A DNA stretch of 64,000 bases from Spirochaetia bacterium. GTDB lineage: Bacteria > Spirochaetota > Spirochaetia > CAKZLE01. Below the pieces are notes generated by a model. It did not search any database and had not been told where the DNA came from. It saw only the letters and a list, made by a program, of their open reading frames with translations. The DNA lies in the NCBI GenBank assembly GCA_021736385.1, contig JAIPFY010000005.1, forward strand, positions 1-64,000, read 5' to 3'. Of the stretch, positions 35,608 to 44,496 are shown piece after piece. The translations under genes and the position numbers were made by a program. How positions within the stretch are numbered: the first letter of the stretch is position 1; the number at the start of each line of letters is the position of its first letter.

Positions 35608-35810
35608 GATCGAACCTCCAGTGTAAGAGCAAAGCACATACACGCCATAGGCATGAGCCAGCTGTCCATACAGAATGAGCCAGCATAGCCTGAGGACCTG
35701 AAGAAGTCAATGAGCTGCGTTCTGTGACACCATTGCCGCCTCAGCGATACCGGTGATACAGATCTCGTCTGCGTAGAGCACCCTGACCGACTGCGAACCC
35801 CTTTCACATG

Positions 35811-35853
35811 CATCAAGCGGGCAGCCGGTATCGGACCGGCTGCCCGCTTGATG
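35811..35853 (-). terminator. 19-bp perfect hairpin after the M19-like operon
   Basis: A perfect 19-bp stem (35811-35829 with 35835-35853) with a 5-base loop lies 18 bases beyond the stop of the double NTF2-like gene. The minus-strand sequence that follows has no T-run. The longest of a class of such hairpins in this window. Confidence 0.65.
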
Positions 35854-35871
35854 ACCAGTCCGATACGACCG

Positions 35872-36930
35872 TCAGGCGAACGGGCCTCCCCATGTCAGGT
35901 TCACCGGCTTGTGCAGCTGCCGTGCTACGGTCATCTCTCGCATCCTGCCAAAGACATCCACCCCGATCTGGGCATAGACATGCAGCAGGTCAACCAGGAC
36001 CCAGTTCTCCCTGATCAGTCCGTGTTCACATCTCCAGAAGTCCAGAGAACGCATATCGATCATGCCCTGCTGTGTCGGCGGCAGGCCGAGCCAGCCTCCA
36101 TCACTGATGGTGACCTTCATCCCGGACCAGGCAGTGACCCCGACGAACGGGCCGTCTGAGAAGAAGTAGCTGGGAACCTCATAGTTGAGCTCCCGGTCCG
36201 GCATCCCTTTGAGAAACGGCCTCTGATGCCAATTCCTGAAGCCGGAGATCCTTCGGTTCGTACCGATACCCGCCGGTCCGTACCAGGTCATCTTCGGATG
36301 CCAGTACTGATCCAGCCCCATGGCCTCAGGTCCGTGTTCCCGATGCTTGAGAAGCCCGTTGAGCATATCCATGACCAGCTGCTCATGAGCCGCTGATGCT
36401 TCAGGATCGCGGGGAGACAGATCCATGCCGTTCTGCGGTGCCGGAGCCGGAGCGATCCAGTCAACACCGAGACTCGGGACCAGAGGCCATGCATCGGCCT
36501 GCATCATCAGGTGCGGGATATCCCAGACGGCCTGCATCTCAACGATCTGACCCTCTTCGATGCGGTAGAACTCATGGAAGCGCATGGCTACCGGGTGCCA
36601 GGTCGGCGGGATATCCAACCAGGGTCTTTCGAAGACTCCCACATAGGTACCGGCACAGCCGACCCAGTTCGTATCATGCACCGAATCACCAGCCATCATG
36701 ATATAGGTCCTTCTCTCCAGATCCGGCACAGCCTCCAGCAGCGGTGCATAGACCCGTTCATAGTACTCTGCAGGGCCTGCGATGTCCTCGAACGGTGAAC
36801 AGAGATGTATCACACACTCCGGTGCGAACAGCTCTGAGAGCTGCCCCTTCAGTCGTTCCGGTTCGATATCATACAGATATCCATTCAGCTTGGCGATCAG
36901 TTCTTTGTTCCTATCATGAATCGATGACAT
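35872..36930 (-). CDS. Tandem SnoaL/NTF2-like domain protein
   Basis: 352 residues that read as two NTF2-like cone folds: residues 20-135 (LSELFAPECVIHLCSPFEDIAG to RIEEGQIVEMQAVWD) and 200-340 (KHREHGPEAMGLDQYWHPKM to HGLIRENWVLVDLL). The W-x-P-M-T-W-Y-G-P segment and the final IRENWV..D are usual for SnoaL-like polyketide-cyclase relatives, a family of small-molecule isomerases, hydrolases and binding proteins. AAGGAG precedes the ATG. Last gene of the operon with the two M19-like proteins; it presumably acts on the same unknown metabolite. Confidence 0.85.
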   Translation of the reverse strand: MSSIHDRNKELIAKLNGYLYDIEPERLKGQLSELFAPECVIHLCSPFEDIAGPAEYYERVYAPLLEAVPDLERRTYIMMAGDSVHDTNWVGCAGTYVGVFERPWLDIPPTWHPVAMRFHEFYRIEEGQIVEMQAVWDIPHLMMQADAWPLVPSLGVDWIAPAPAPQNGMDLSPRDPEASAAHEQLVMDMLNGLLKHREHGPEAMGLDQYWHPKMTWYGPAGIGTNRRISGFRNWHQRPFLKGMPDRELNYEVPSYFFSDGPFVGVTAWSGMKVTISDGGWLGLPPTQQGMIDMRSLDFWRCEHGLIRENWVLVDLLHVYAQIGVDVFGRMREMTVARQLHKPVNLTWGGPFA

Positions 36931-36944
36931 AGAGTGCTCCTTGT

Positions 36945-38096
36945 TTATCGTAGTACTTCGGTATACACGCGAAGTGTGTTCTCCCCTGCGATCTTAGCGA
37001 TATCCTCCTGTGCATAGCCATGGGCCTGCAGCACCGGAATGATCTCCCCGAATCGTTCGTGGTGGTCAGGACCTGTGATATAATCACTCGTTCGGATCCC
37101 GTAATCGACTCCTTCGACGTATCCAGGGTATTTCTCGCTCTGCATGGGGGTGAGCCTGTCGAACTCACAGAACCAGGGACCTCTGTTCGCATAGCCCCTG
37201 ATCACAGACCGGTTCACCGGCGTCTGATACGCGCAGTAATCGGGTCCCAACGCTACATGATCTATCCCGGCGACCCCCGCGATATGGTCTATCTGCCGCA
37301 GGAGATCATCCGTATCAGGATGCTCTTTCTGCCCGGCAACGATCGCAGAGAGAAAGCTCACCCCGATGACCCCGCCGGTTCGGGCGATGGTACGGATCCG
37401 TTCATCACTGATGGTTCGCGGATGGTCACATACAGCCCTCGCCCCGGTATGGGAATCTATGATGGGTGAGTCAGTGAGCTCTGCGAGATCGAAGAACCCA
37501 TAGTCAGAGAGTTGTGAAGAGTCGATGACCATACCCAGCCTGTCTGATTCCTGCACGACCGCCTTTCCGAAGTTGGTGAGTCTCCCGCGGCTGCACTCCT
37601 GTGCCACCCCGTCCCCAAGCCGATTCCTCCCGTTCCCGGTCAGCTGGACCGAACGAAGTCCTGATCGATAGAGTGAGCGCAGGTTCGCCAGAATATTCAG
37701 GTTCTCCTTGCCCTGCAGCGGACGACCGCCTGAGATCTTGGCGAAGATCCCTACGGCATCACTGCAGAGTGTTCGTGCGATGTCTTCTGCACTCCTGATC
37801 AGGATGAACGAATCATCGCCGAACTCCTCTTCAGTGAGCAGGATATCGAGCTTCTTGTGTGCATCCCAGAACCTGTCCTCCGACGCACTGTAGAGGATCT
37901 GAGCCACATGGTCCCCTCCCACCGACATCGTGACGAACTTCACGCCCTGGGCAGCAAGGACCGGTCCATACACCGAGCTGAAGATGTGCTTCCCGTTATA
38001 GAGCACGTCCTGCTCCTGTACGATGAACTGATACACATATTCATCCAACATCTCCTGATGTGTATCGAACAGCATATATGATCGTGCAGCTACCAT
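36945..38096 (-). CDS. M19 dipeptidase-like protein with a degenerate metal site
   Basis: 383 residues of the membrane-dipeptidase (peptidase M19) fold. By alignment with its neighbour, the M19 metal ligands are altered: His-x-Asp is HQE (His13, Glu15), the bridging Glu is Ser122 (FAKISGG), the first late His is Gln195 (DSSQLS), while the second (His216, DSHTGA), the Arg (HPRTISDE) and the distal Asp (GPDYC) remain. No signal peptide. The frame is long and intact, so it is not a decayed pseudogene. It may bind a different metal, act as a partner of the co-encoded paralogue, or no longer be a hydrolase. GGAGGAG precedes the start; seven-base overlap with the paralogue gene. Confidence 0.87.
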   Translation of the reverse strand: MVAARSYMLFDTHQEMLDEYVYQFIVQEQDVLYNGKHIFSSVYGPVLAAQGVKFVTMSVGGDHVAQILYSASEDRFWDAHKKLDILLTEEEFGDDSFILIRSAEDIARTLCSDAVGIFAKISGGRPLQGKENLNILANLRSLYRSGLRSVQLTGNGRNRLGDGVAQECSRGRLTNFGKAVVQESDRLGMVIDSSQLSDYGFFDLAELTDSPIIDSHTGARAVCDHPRTISDERIRTIARTGGVIGVSFLSAIVAGQKEHPDTDDLLRQIDHIAGVAGIDHVALGPDYCAYQTPVNRSVIRGYANRGPWFCEFDRLTPMQSEKYPGYVEGVDYGIRTSDYITGPDHHERFGEIIPVLQAHGYAQEDIAKIAGENTLRVYTEVLR

Positions 38097-39205
38097 ATCG
38101 TCTCCTCCAGCAGTCGCATCATGTTTCCTCCCAGTATCGATTTGACTTCGTAGTCACTATAGCCGTGACGAAGCATATATTCTGTGATCAAGGAAAGCTC
38201 CTGCAGATCATTGGGTTCATCAAGCATATGGTTCTCTTTCGGGATCCCTGTATAGAACCCCTCGATGGTCCCGGGGGCCGGACACATGGCTCTGTGGATA
38301 TTGTCGATCTTCCCGAAATGGTCAAAATCCAGACCGAGTCCCACATGCTCGATTCCGATCAGCCCGGCAATATGATCGATGTGTCTGATCACATGTTCCC
38401 AGGTGATCGGCTTATGATACTGTTCGTAGTCCCACAGGATCTCAGTCTTCACCATCTCCATCCCGATGACCCCGCCGTTTCGGCCGATCGCCCTGATGCG
38501 CTCATCACTGAGGTTGTTCGGGTTCGGGCAGACGGCCTGTACCCCGACATGAGAGACGACCACCGGTCTCTGTGATGCTTCGATCGAGTCCATGAAGGAT
38601 CTGTCGGTCATATGCGTGAGGTCGACGAGCATACCGAGCCTGTTCATCTCCTGAATGAACTCCCGCCCGAAGGTGGTAAGACCTGCATCAGCTCTTGCCT
38701 CTCCCATACCGTCAGCGAACCGGGTCCTGCCCCCTCCGACGATGCAGATGGTTCTCAGTCCGAGACGATAGAACGTCCTGAGCATGACCAGCGACTGTTC
38801 CTGTTCCAGCCCCTGAGCAGCCCGTGCCCCCTCGAAGGCAAGGATCACTGCTATCTTCCCTTCCGAGCAGGCCATCCTGATCTCCTGTGCGGTGTGACAG
38901 ATGACAAAAGAGGTGCTTTCTGCCTCTGCACGTCTGAGCATATCGATCTGTTCGAGAGAACCATGGACCAGATCATCGGTCAGATTACATACACACGGGG
39001 AGTTCCCCCCGACGGAGGTCGCGATCACATTGATACCCCCTGCCCTCAGGGCAGGAGCATAGCAGGTATCGAAGATCTCCGGGGTCCCCAAGGCCTCGTG
39101 GATCGCATATTCGAACATCATATGGTTATGGATATCGATCACCAGAGAGCCTTCGTGCAGCCTCTTTGCCCGGTCACTGATGTGATTCATTCCGATCAGA
39201 CTCAT
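38090..39205 (-). CDS. M19 membrane-dipeptidase-like protein
   Basis: 371 residues. The fold and most of the dinuclear zinc site are kept: His26 in DIHNH (the partner Asp is His28), Glu125 in AFEGARA, His198 in VDLTHMTD, His219 in VVSHVGV and Asp293 in GLDFDHFG; the usual substrate-binding Arg after the last His is Asn (NPNNLSDE). No signal peptide, so it acts in the cytoplasm. Family members cleave dipeptides, often with a D-residue, or related amide/lactam bonds. First structural gene after the GntR-LacI regulator (19-base gap), AAGGAG upstream. Likely the active partner of the degenerate paralogue encoded next. Confidence 0.9.
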   Translation of the reverse strand: MSLIGMNHISDRAKRLHEGSLVIDIHNHMMFEYAIHEALGTPEIFDTCYAPALRAGGINVIATSVGGNSPCVCNLTDDLVHGSLEQIDMLRRAEAESTSFVICHTAQEIRMACSEGKIAVILAFEGARAAQGLEQEQSLVMLRTFYRLGLRTICIVGGGRTRFADGMGEARADAGLTTFGREFIQEMNRLGMLVDLTHMTDRSFMDSIEASQRPVVVSHVGVQAVCPNPNNLSDERIRAIGRNGGVIGMEMVKTEILWDYEQYHKPITWEHVIRHIDHIAGLIGIEHVGLGLDFDHFGKIDNIHRAMCPAPGTIEGFYTGIPKENHMLDEPNDLQELSLITEYMLRHGYSDYEVKSILGGNMMRLLEETIW

Positions 39206-39224
39206 CTTCTACTCCTTCTGGTGT

Positions 39225-40358
39225 TCAATCATCACAGGATCCCCGGACATACAGTTCACCGGTTATCTCGATCTTTGCCGGTCGGTAGTTGATCCCGGAG
39301 ATCCGCTTTGTGAGCCGCTCCATGGCGACTCTGGCTATCTCATCGAAGTAACATTCGATACTGGTAAGCGGAGGGTCCATGCTCTCACAGAGCATCGTGT
39401 TCTTCGCACCGATGACTGAAATATCCCCGGGTATCGATAGACCTGCATCACTGCAGGCCTGCATGACCCCTGCCGCGGTGATATCGTTCACACAGAGCAC
39501 ACCGTCCGGCTTCCGCTGAGACAGCAGCTGTGAGAACCCTGTCTTCGCATCTGCTGTCCCCCACCCTCGGCACCGGTAGTGCCTCAGCTGAAGATCCTCT
39601 CCAGGACGGGCTGCAACCGCTGATCGGCAGCCGGAGAATCTGCGCTCTCCCTGATAATAGGTACCAGGCCCATCAACATAGACCAGATCCCTGCAGCCCC
39701 TGTCGATCAGATAGTCTGCTGCGATTCGATAACTCCGCTCATTCTCACTGCCGATAGCATCGATGTGTTCGACATCGATATTGGACAGGATGGAGATCAC
39801 CGGTATCGGCAGGTCCCTGAGGTACTGCAGAAGATCCTCGGTATGCAGACCGATGACACACAACCCGTCGATCCTCTGGATCATCCGGTCCATCCGCTCG
39901 AGTCCTTCCGGGCGAGAGGGGTCGATGTAGGCAGTGATCACATGCAGATCATACCGGCAGGCTTCACTGTCGAGTGTCTGCAGCAGTCTGTCATAGACCA
40001 GCTGAACATCGTGCACCGCATCTTCCTCGTTCCCGACATGCAGCAGCAGTCCGATCATGCCGTACTTCTCCTGATTCTCTGTCTTCGTGACCGTCCCCCT
40101 CACGAAGGCTCCCCTGCTCGGCAGGATCTCGACGATCCCCGAATCCTGCATGGTCCCCAGAGCCAGTTTGGCAGTCTCTCTGCTGATCTGATACCGTTCA
40201 GCCAGTTCACGTACCGAGGGCAGTCGCTCTCCTGTGCGATAGACCCCTTGTTCGATATCGTCTGTGAGGATGGCCACCAGCTGTTCCTGAAGAGTCATCT
40301 TCCCGCTTCTCTGAAGAGCTGTACCTCGTACTGTCGTTGACCTATTGTTTGTCGGCAT
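39225..40358 (-). CDS. GntR-LacI hybrid transcriptional regulator
   Basis: 377 residues: an N-terminal GntR winged helix (GERLPSVRELAERYQISRETAKLALGTMQDSGIV) joined to a LacI/periplasmic-binding-type effector domain (GMIGLLLHV through LTSIECYFDEIARVAMERL). Such AraR-type proteins respond to small sugars or other metabolites. The operon order (regulator first, then M19, M19, NTF2-like) suggests it controls this cassette and itself. ATG 40358 lacks a Shine-Dalgarno site; Met21 (40298) just before the HTH is an alternative. A palindrome suited as operator lies 18 bases upstream. Confidence 0.9.
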   Translation of the reverse strand: MPTNNRSTTVRGTALQRSGKMTLQEQLVAILTDDIEQGVYRTGERLPSVRELAERYQISRETAKLALGTMQDSGIVEILPSRGAFVRGTVTKTENQEKYGMIGLLLHVGNEEDAVHDVQLVYDRLLQTLDSEACRYDLHVITAYIDPSRPEGLERMDRMIQRIDGLCVIGLHTEDLLQYLRDLPIPVISILSNIDVEHIDAIGSENERSYRIAADYLIDRGCRDLVYVDGPGTYYQGERRFSGCRSAVAARPGEDLQLRHYRCRGWGTADAKTGFSQLLSQRKPDGVLCVNDITAAGVMQACSDAGLSIPGDISVIGAKNTMLCESMDPPLTSIECYFDEIARVAMERLTKRISGINYRPAKIEITGELYVRGSCDD

Positions 40359-40761
40359 ATGTCAGTCTAACACGTCTTTATAACTTATAAAAGCGTTATT
40401 TAATGTTTTTTCTACTCATATTTGTCGCAATTTGTCAGTTACAGCGGTCTGAAGTTCTCTCATGAGCCTCAGGAGAGAGGACCGGCAGAGCTGATACGGT
40501 CCTGTACGAGATCAGCAGATCATCCGCTTCCCGTGATAACAGGACCCGGAGCTCAGCACGATCCCGCCCTGTTGTTCACTTGCATGATCAGGAGATGGGG
40601 CGTACACTGATCGTAGAGAGCAGATGTGGTCATGACCCATCATCAGCATCCGAGTGGGATCTGAAGGCATGAAAGCGCACAGGAGAGAGCTGTTCTCGTA
40701 TCAGGAGTCTTCTCATGTTCGGATTCATCGATCAGCGACTGCAGGAGACAAGGGGGAAGAG
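40359..40761. other. Divergent gap between regulator and methyltransferase
   Basis: About 400 bases with no supported gene. The regulator-proximal 90 bases are AT-rich and hold the palindrome at 40376-40392 and a tandem TTTGTCGCAA/TTTGTCAG motif (40429-40438 region). The rest shows no clear promoter or RNA. Confidence 0.5.
40376..40393. promoter_or_regulatory. Candidate operator of the GntR-LacI regulator
   Basis: CTTTATAA-c-TTATAAAAG is a near-perfect inverted repeat 18 bases upstream of the regulator start, overlapping the likely -10 region on the minus strand. Autoregulation is inferred. Confidence 0.45.
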
Positions 40762-41586
40762 ATGGATGGTCACAGGATCGCATTTGACACAGAACGAGAG
40801 ACGCTGCTGATCCCGTTATATGGGAAAGCGGTGGAGAGCAGGAAGAGACGGCCGATCCTCTATGATGCAAAGGCGCTGGAGATCATACAGAGCTTCGATT
40901 ATGATTTCTCTGCACTGAAGATACCACAGAAGACCAATACCATGATGTGTCTGCGGGCAAAACTGATCGACACCGCCGCCAGAGCTTTCGTGCGGGACCA
41001 TCCCCACTCCAGGGTACTGCATCTCGGGTGCGGGCTTGACAGCAGGTATGTCAGGATCGATGATACCAACGTGGACTGGTATGACCTGGATCACCCGGAG
41101 GTGATCAGCATACGCAGGGAGTTCTTTCCTGAGACTGATACCTATCACCTGATCGGATCCTCTGTCACCGAACCGGCATGGCTGCAGCAGGTGCCCTCAG
41201 ATGGACGTCCATCGCTCGTCGTAGCAGAGGGATTGTTCATGTATCTTGATGAACAGCAGATCAAGACGCTGCTGCAGGATATCAGGGAACGTACAGGTCC
41301 CTATACCCTCATATTCGATGCGTTCAATGTCTTCACTTCCAGAATGGTCAGGAATCACCCATCACTCAAAAAGACCGGGGCCTCCATACGCTGGGGGATC
41401 GATGATCCAGAAGAGCTCACTCGATGGTTCAGCGGTATACAGTTCACCGAAGAGATCTTCTTCACCTCGAACGAGGTGATCGATGATCTGGGATGCGGCA
41501 CACGGATCACCTACAGGATCGCTCACATCGTTCCCATGGCCAGAAAGGCTCACCGGATACTGGTCTATGAGATCGGAGATGCTTGA
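40762..41586 (+). CDS. Leucine-carboxyl-methyltransferase-like SAM methyltransferase
   Basis: 274 residues from ATG 40762, which has GGGGGA at 40752-40757; the frame is open 36 codons further but that stretch looks non-coding. The SAM-binding strand VLHLGCGLDSRYVRI, the acidic DWYDLDHPEVI and VVAEGLFMYLDE match the LCM/PPM1 group of small-molecule O-methyltransferases widespread in bacteria. Cytosolic. Convergent with the hybrid-kinase gene, 49 bases between stops. Substrate unknown. Confidence 0.88.
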   Translation: MDGHRIAFDTERETLLIPLYGKAVESRKRRPILYDAKALEIIQSFDYDFSALKIPQKTNTMMCLRAKLIDTAARAFVRDHPHSRVLHLGCGLDSRYVRIDDTNVDWYDLDHPEVISIRREFFPETDTYHLIGSSVTEPAWLQQVPSDGRPSLVVAEGLFMYLDEQQIKTLLQDIRERTGPYTLIFDAFNVFTSRMVRNHPSLKKTGASIRWGIDDPEELTRWFSGIQFTEEIFFTSNEVIDDLGCGTRITYRIAHIVPMARKAHRILVYEIGDA

Positions 41587-41635
41587 TCAGGAGATGTCAC
41601 TACCGGAGGCACCCTGATGTTGAAACACGGCATGA

Positions 41636-44173
41636 TCAGTGATGTGCAGCATCAAGGACCTGACGGACTTTGGCAGCCAACTCATGCAGGGACATCGGTT
41701 TCTGCAGAAAATGCAGGCCGGCATCCAGTACTCCCTGATGGGCTATGACATCCGCAGTGTACCCTGACATGAACAGGCATCGTATTCCGGGATCATCTGC
41801 TGTGATCCTGAGTGAGAGCTCTCTGCCGTTCATCTCGGGCATGATCACATCAGTCAGGAGCAGATGGATCTCTCCTCGGTGCAGGGAGGCCTGCTGGAGA
41901 GCGGCATCAGGGCCGGAGGCTTTCAGCACCCGATAGCCAAGCCGCTGCAGCAGCAGCGTGGTCATGGTGAGCAGTATCGGCTCATCTTCGACAAGCAGGA
42001 TGGTCTCCCCGTTCCCGGGAACCGGTCCTGCAGGTGCGGCTGACTGTTCATCAGCGGCATCGACAATCTCTCTGGGGATATAGATCCTGAAGGTGGTCCC
42101 CTCACCCGGCTCACTGTATACGTTGATATACCCGTCATTCTGTTTGACGATACCATATACGGTAGAGAGCCCGATACCTGTACCTTTTCCGATCTGCTTC
42201 GTGGTGAAGAACGGTTCGAAGATCTGCTCACGGGTGAGCTCATCCATTCCCGAGCCATCATCACTGACAGCAAGCATGACATAGGCACCTGCGACAGCTC
42301 CCAGGTGCAGGGTACAGTAGAGATCATCGAGCATGACATTGGCCGTCTCGATGATGATCTTCCCGACTCCTGTGATGGCATCCCGTGCATTCACACACAG
42401 GTTCGCCAGGATCTGGTCCAGCTGAGAAGGGTCCATCCTGACCGACCAGAGAGCTGCTGAAGGCTGCCACAGGAGTGAGATATCTTCTCCCAGCAGTCGG
42501 CGCAGCATATTCAGCATACCCTCGACGGTCGTATTGAGATCCAGTACCCTGGGTTCGACGGTCTGCTTGCGAGCGAAGGCCAGCAGCTGTCTGGTAAGAT
42601 CAGCAGAACGTTCGGCTGCACTGTATACTTCTTTGAGATCTGCCTGCAGCTGATCGGAAGCTTCTGTGTCCTGCAGGGCCATCTCAGTATACCCGAGGAT
42701 GATACTGAGCATATTGTTGTAATCGTGTGCCACCCCGCCGGCAAGTCTGCCGACAGACTCCATCTTCTGAGACTGACGGAGCTGGGCTTCAAGTTCAAGC
42801 TGTGCAGTGATCTCACGCTTGACACCGACATAGTTGATGATCCTGCCTGAGGGATCTGTGACCGGAGAGATCGTGACATCTTCAGTATAGAGCTTCCCGT
42901 CCTTTCGTTTGTTCACCAGCCTGCCATGCCAGATCTCACCACTGGAGATCGTCTTCCAGAACTGCCGGTAGAACTCCGCATCATGCTTGCCGCTCTGTAC
43001 GATGGAAGGCTTCTGCCCTATGGCCTGATCTCTGCTGTAACCGCTCACCTGTTCGAACGCTGGGTTGATGTATTGGATGGTCCCGGAGGTGTCGGTGATC
43101 ATGATCACCTCCCCAGCCTGTTCTATGGCCATGGTGACCTTCTCCAGCTCATCCTCACGTGCTTTTCTTGAGAGGTTCTCTGCCTTCAACTCTTTGAGCA
43201 GCCGCTCGGAGGTCCTCTGGCTCGACTCCAGTCGCAGGTTAGCCTTTCTCAGAGCCTTCAGATGGCTCTTCCGTTCTGTCACATCCATAGCCATACTGAT
43301 CACCATCTGGCGGCCGTCGGGAAGCTGACCGATTCGCGATGAGCTGAAATCCCAGATCAGCAGATCCCCTGACTTCGTGGTGACAGGGAACTCTCCCTCT
43401 GCAGACGACTCCTCGATCGTATAGGTGTCAGCGATGATCGCTTCGATCTGCTGCCTTCTTCCACCATAGGCCTTCTGGGTCCATGCAGCGATGGTCGGTA
43501 TCTCATGATGCTCATAGCCGGTAAGGGCACTCCAGGGTCTGTTGATGGTCACTACCTCGCCGTCTTCGGCATGGATCATGATAGGGAACGGGGCTCCCAT
43601 CACCGCCTGACGAAACCTGCTCTCACTCTCCTGCAATGCCTGATTCAGCTCCTGCTGCTCCAGTTTCCCATAGGTCATCTCGCTGATCAGCTCTGTCATG
43701 TTCTGCAGGAATCGCATGGCGGTCCTGACCTCTTCCCGAGACACCACCGGGACCTCATCAAGAGCTCTCATATACGAAGTCTGATCGAACCCATACGCTC
43801 TGGCCTGCTGCAGGAAGGATTCACGGTCGGGCTCTTCGAAGAAGAACTGACCGGAGAACAGGTTGGCAATGTGATCTCCTCTGATGATGATGGGGACAGC
43901 GACATCGACTAGACCATTGAGACAGGTGTAGTGGTGATAGGATTCACCTTCTGCGAGCTTGCCCGCAAGTACCGTATCGCTTCTGGTACACCGCAACGAG
44001 GTTTCAGGGTGCACGCGATGGAACTCGGTACAGATCCTGCGCCACCCCGATCGGGAGAGTATCCTGCCGTCGAGGTCCAGGATGGCAGTCACGAAACCCG
44101 TGGAAGCATTGAATCCTTCGAGCAGTGCATCGACCCGGGTAAAATCAATCAGATCAAGAATCTGTTCTCTCAT
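41636..44173 (-). CDS. PocR-PAS-PAS hybrid histidine kinase with C-terminal receiver
   Basis: 845 residues from ATG 44173 (AAGGGG just upstream). Order: a PocR sensor domain (about 1-165) with its cysteines at C48, C62 and C84 (RRICTEF, SLRCTRSD, YTCLNGL); PAS 1 (185-300); PAS 2 (345-460); HisKA with His483 (GGVAHDYNNM); HATPase; and a receiver with Asp in LLLTDVIMPEMNG. No membrane helix. PocR domains bind small hydrocarbon-type ligands in propanediol-utilisation regulators. The kinase-receiver half is closely similar to the kinase at 54447-57434. No output domain or cognate regulator is adjacent, so the phosphoryl group must be relayed elsewhere. Confidence 0.93.
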   Translation of the reverse strand: MREQILDLIDFTRVDALLEGFNASTGFVTAILDLDGRILSRSGWRRICTEFHRVHPETSLRCTRSDTVLAGKLAEGESYHHYTCLNGLVDVAVPIIIRGDHIANLFSGQFFFEEPDRESFLQQARAYGFDQTSYMRALDEVPVVSREEVRTAMRFLQNMTELISEMTYGKLEQQELNQALQESESRFRQAVMGAPFPIMIHAEDGEVVTINRPWSALTGYEHHEIPTIAAWTQKAYGGRRQQIEAIIADTYTIEESSAEGEFPVTTKSGDLLIWDFSSSRIGQLPDGRQMVISMAMDVTERKSHLKALRKANLRLESSQRTSERLLKELKAENLSRKAREDELEKVTMAIEQAGEVIMITDTSGTIQYINPAFEQVSGYSRDQAIGQKPSIVQSGKHDAEFYRQFWKTISSGEIWHGRLVNKRKDGKLYTEDVTISPVTDPSGRIINYVGVKREITAQLELEAQLRQSQKMESVGRLAGGVAHDYNNMLSIILGYTEMALQDTEASDQLQADLKEVYSAAERSADLTRQLLAFARKQTVEPRVLDLNTTVEGMLNMLRRLLGEDISLLWQPSAALWSVRMDPSQLDQILANLCVNARDAITGVGKIIIETANVMLDDLYCTLHLGAVAGAYVMLAVSDDGSGMDELTREQIFEPFFTTKQIGKGTGIGLSTVYGIVKQNDGYINVYSEPGEGTTFRIYIPREIVDAADEQSAAPAGPVPGNGETILLVEDEPILLTMTTLLLQRLGYRVLKASGPDAALQQASLHRGEIHLLLTDVIMPEMNGRELSLRITADDPGIRCLFMSGYTADVIAHQGVLDAGLHFLQKPMSLHELAAKVRQVLDAAHH

Positions 44174-44448
44174 ACTTGCCCCTTGTCCCTTCATCAGTTC
44201 ATGAGCTACCCCTCGAAAGCAGGCAGACCTCACAGTCCGACACAGGATCACAAACATCCTGCAGGTCCTGATCCAGCAGTCGAGGCTCATCGCATGATCT
44301 CTCATCATAGCACATATCATGCATATGACACAGGTATTCTCTTGAGAATGGTATCTGCATCCGAAGACATCTGATGGCAGTGATCCATGAAGAGCTGCAG
44401 TAGCTGTCCATATATTTTGATTATTTGTATAAAACTTCACACACGCTA

Positions 44449-44477
44449 TTGACCGACGGTCGGTCATTTGGTATAAC
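44449..44477 (+). promoter_or_regulatory. tetR/MFS promoter with embedded TetR operator
   Basis: TTGACC (44449-44454), 17-base spacer and TATAAC (44472-44477) form a promoter. GACCGAC-g-GTCGGTC (44451-44465), a perfect 15-base palindrome of the type bound by TetR-family repressors, overlaps the -35 box. This is a classic autorepression layout. Confidence 0.8.
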
Positions 44478-44496
44478 AACCCTCATAAGGAGATAC

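Noticed and set aside
36945-38096. Degenerate M19 gene as a pseudogene
   Set aside because: The frame is intact over 383 codons, has a strong ribosome site, overlaps its neighbour precisely and keeps conserved structural segments.
43505-44374. Plus-strand frames opposite the PocR kinase
   Set aside because: They mirror coding sequence of the kinase and lack ribosome sites or family motifs.
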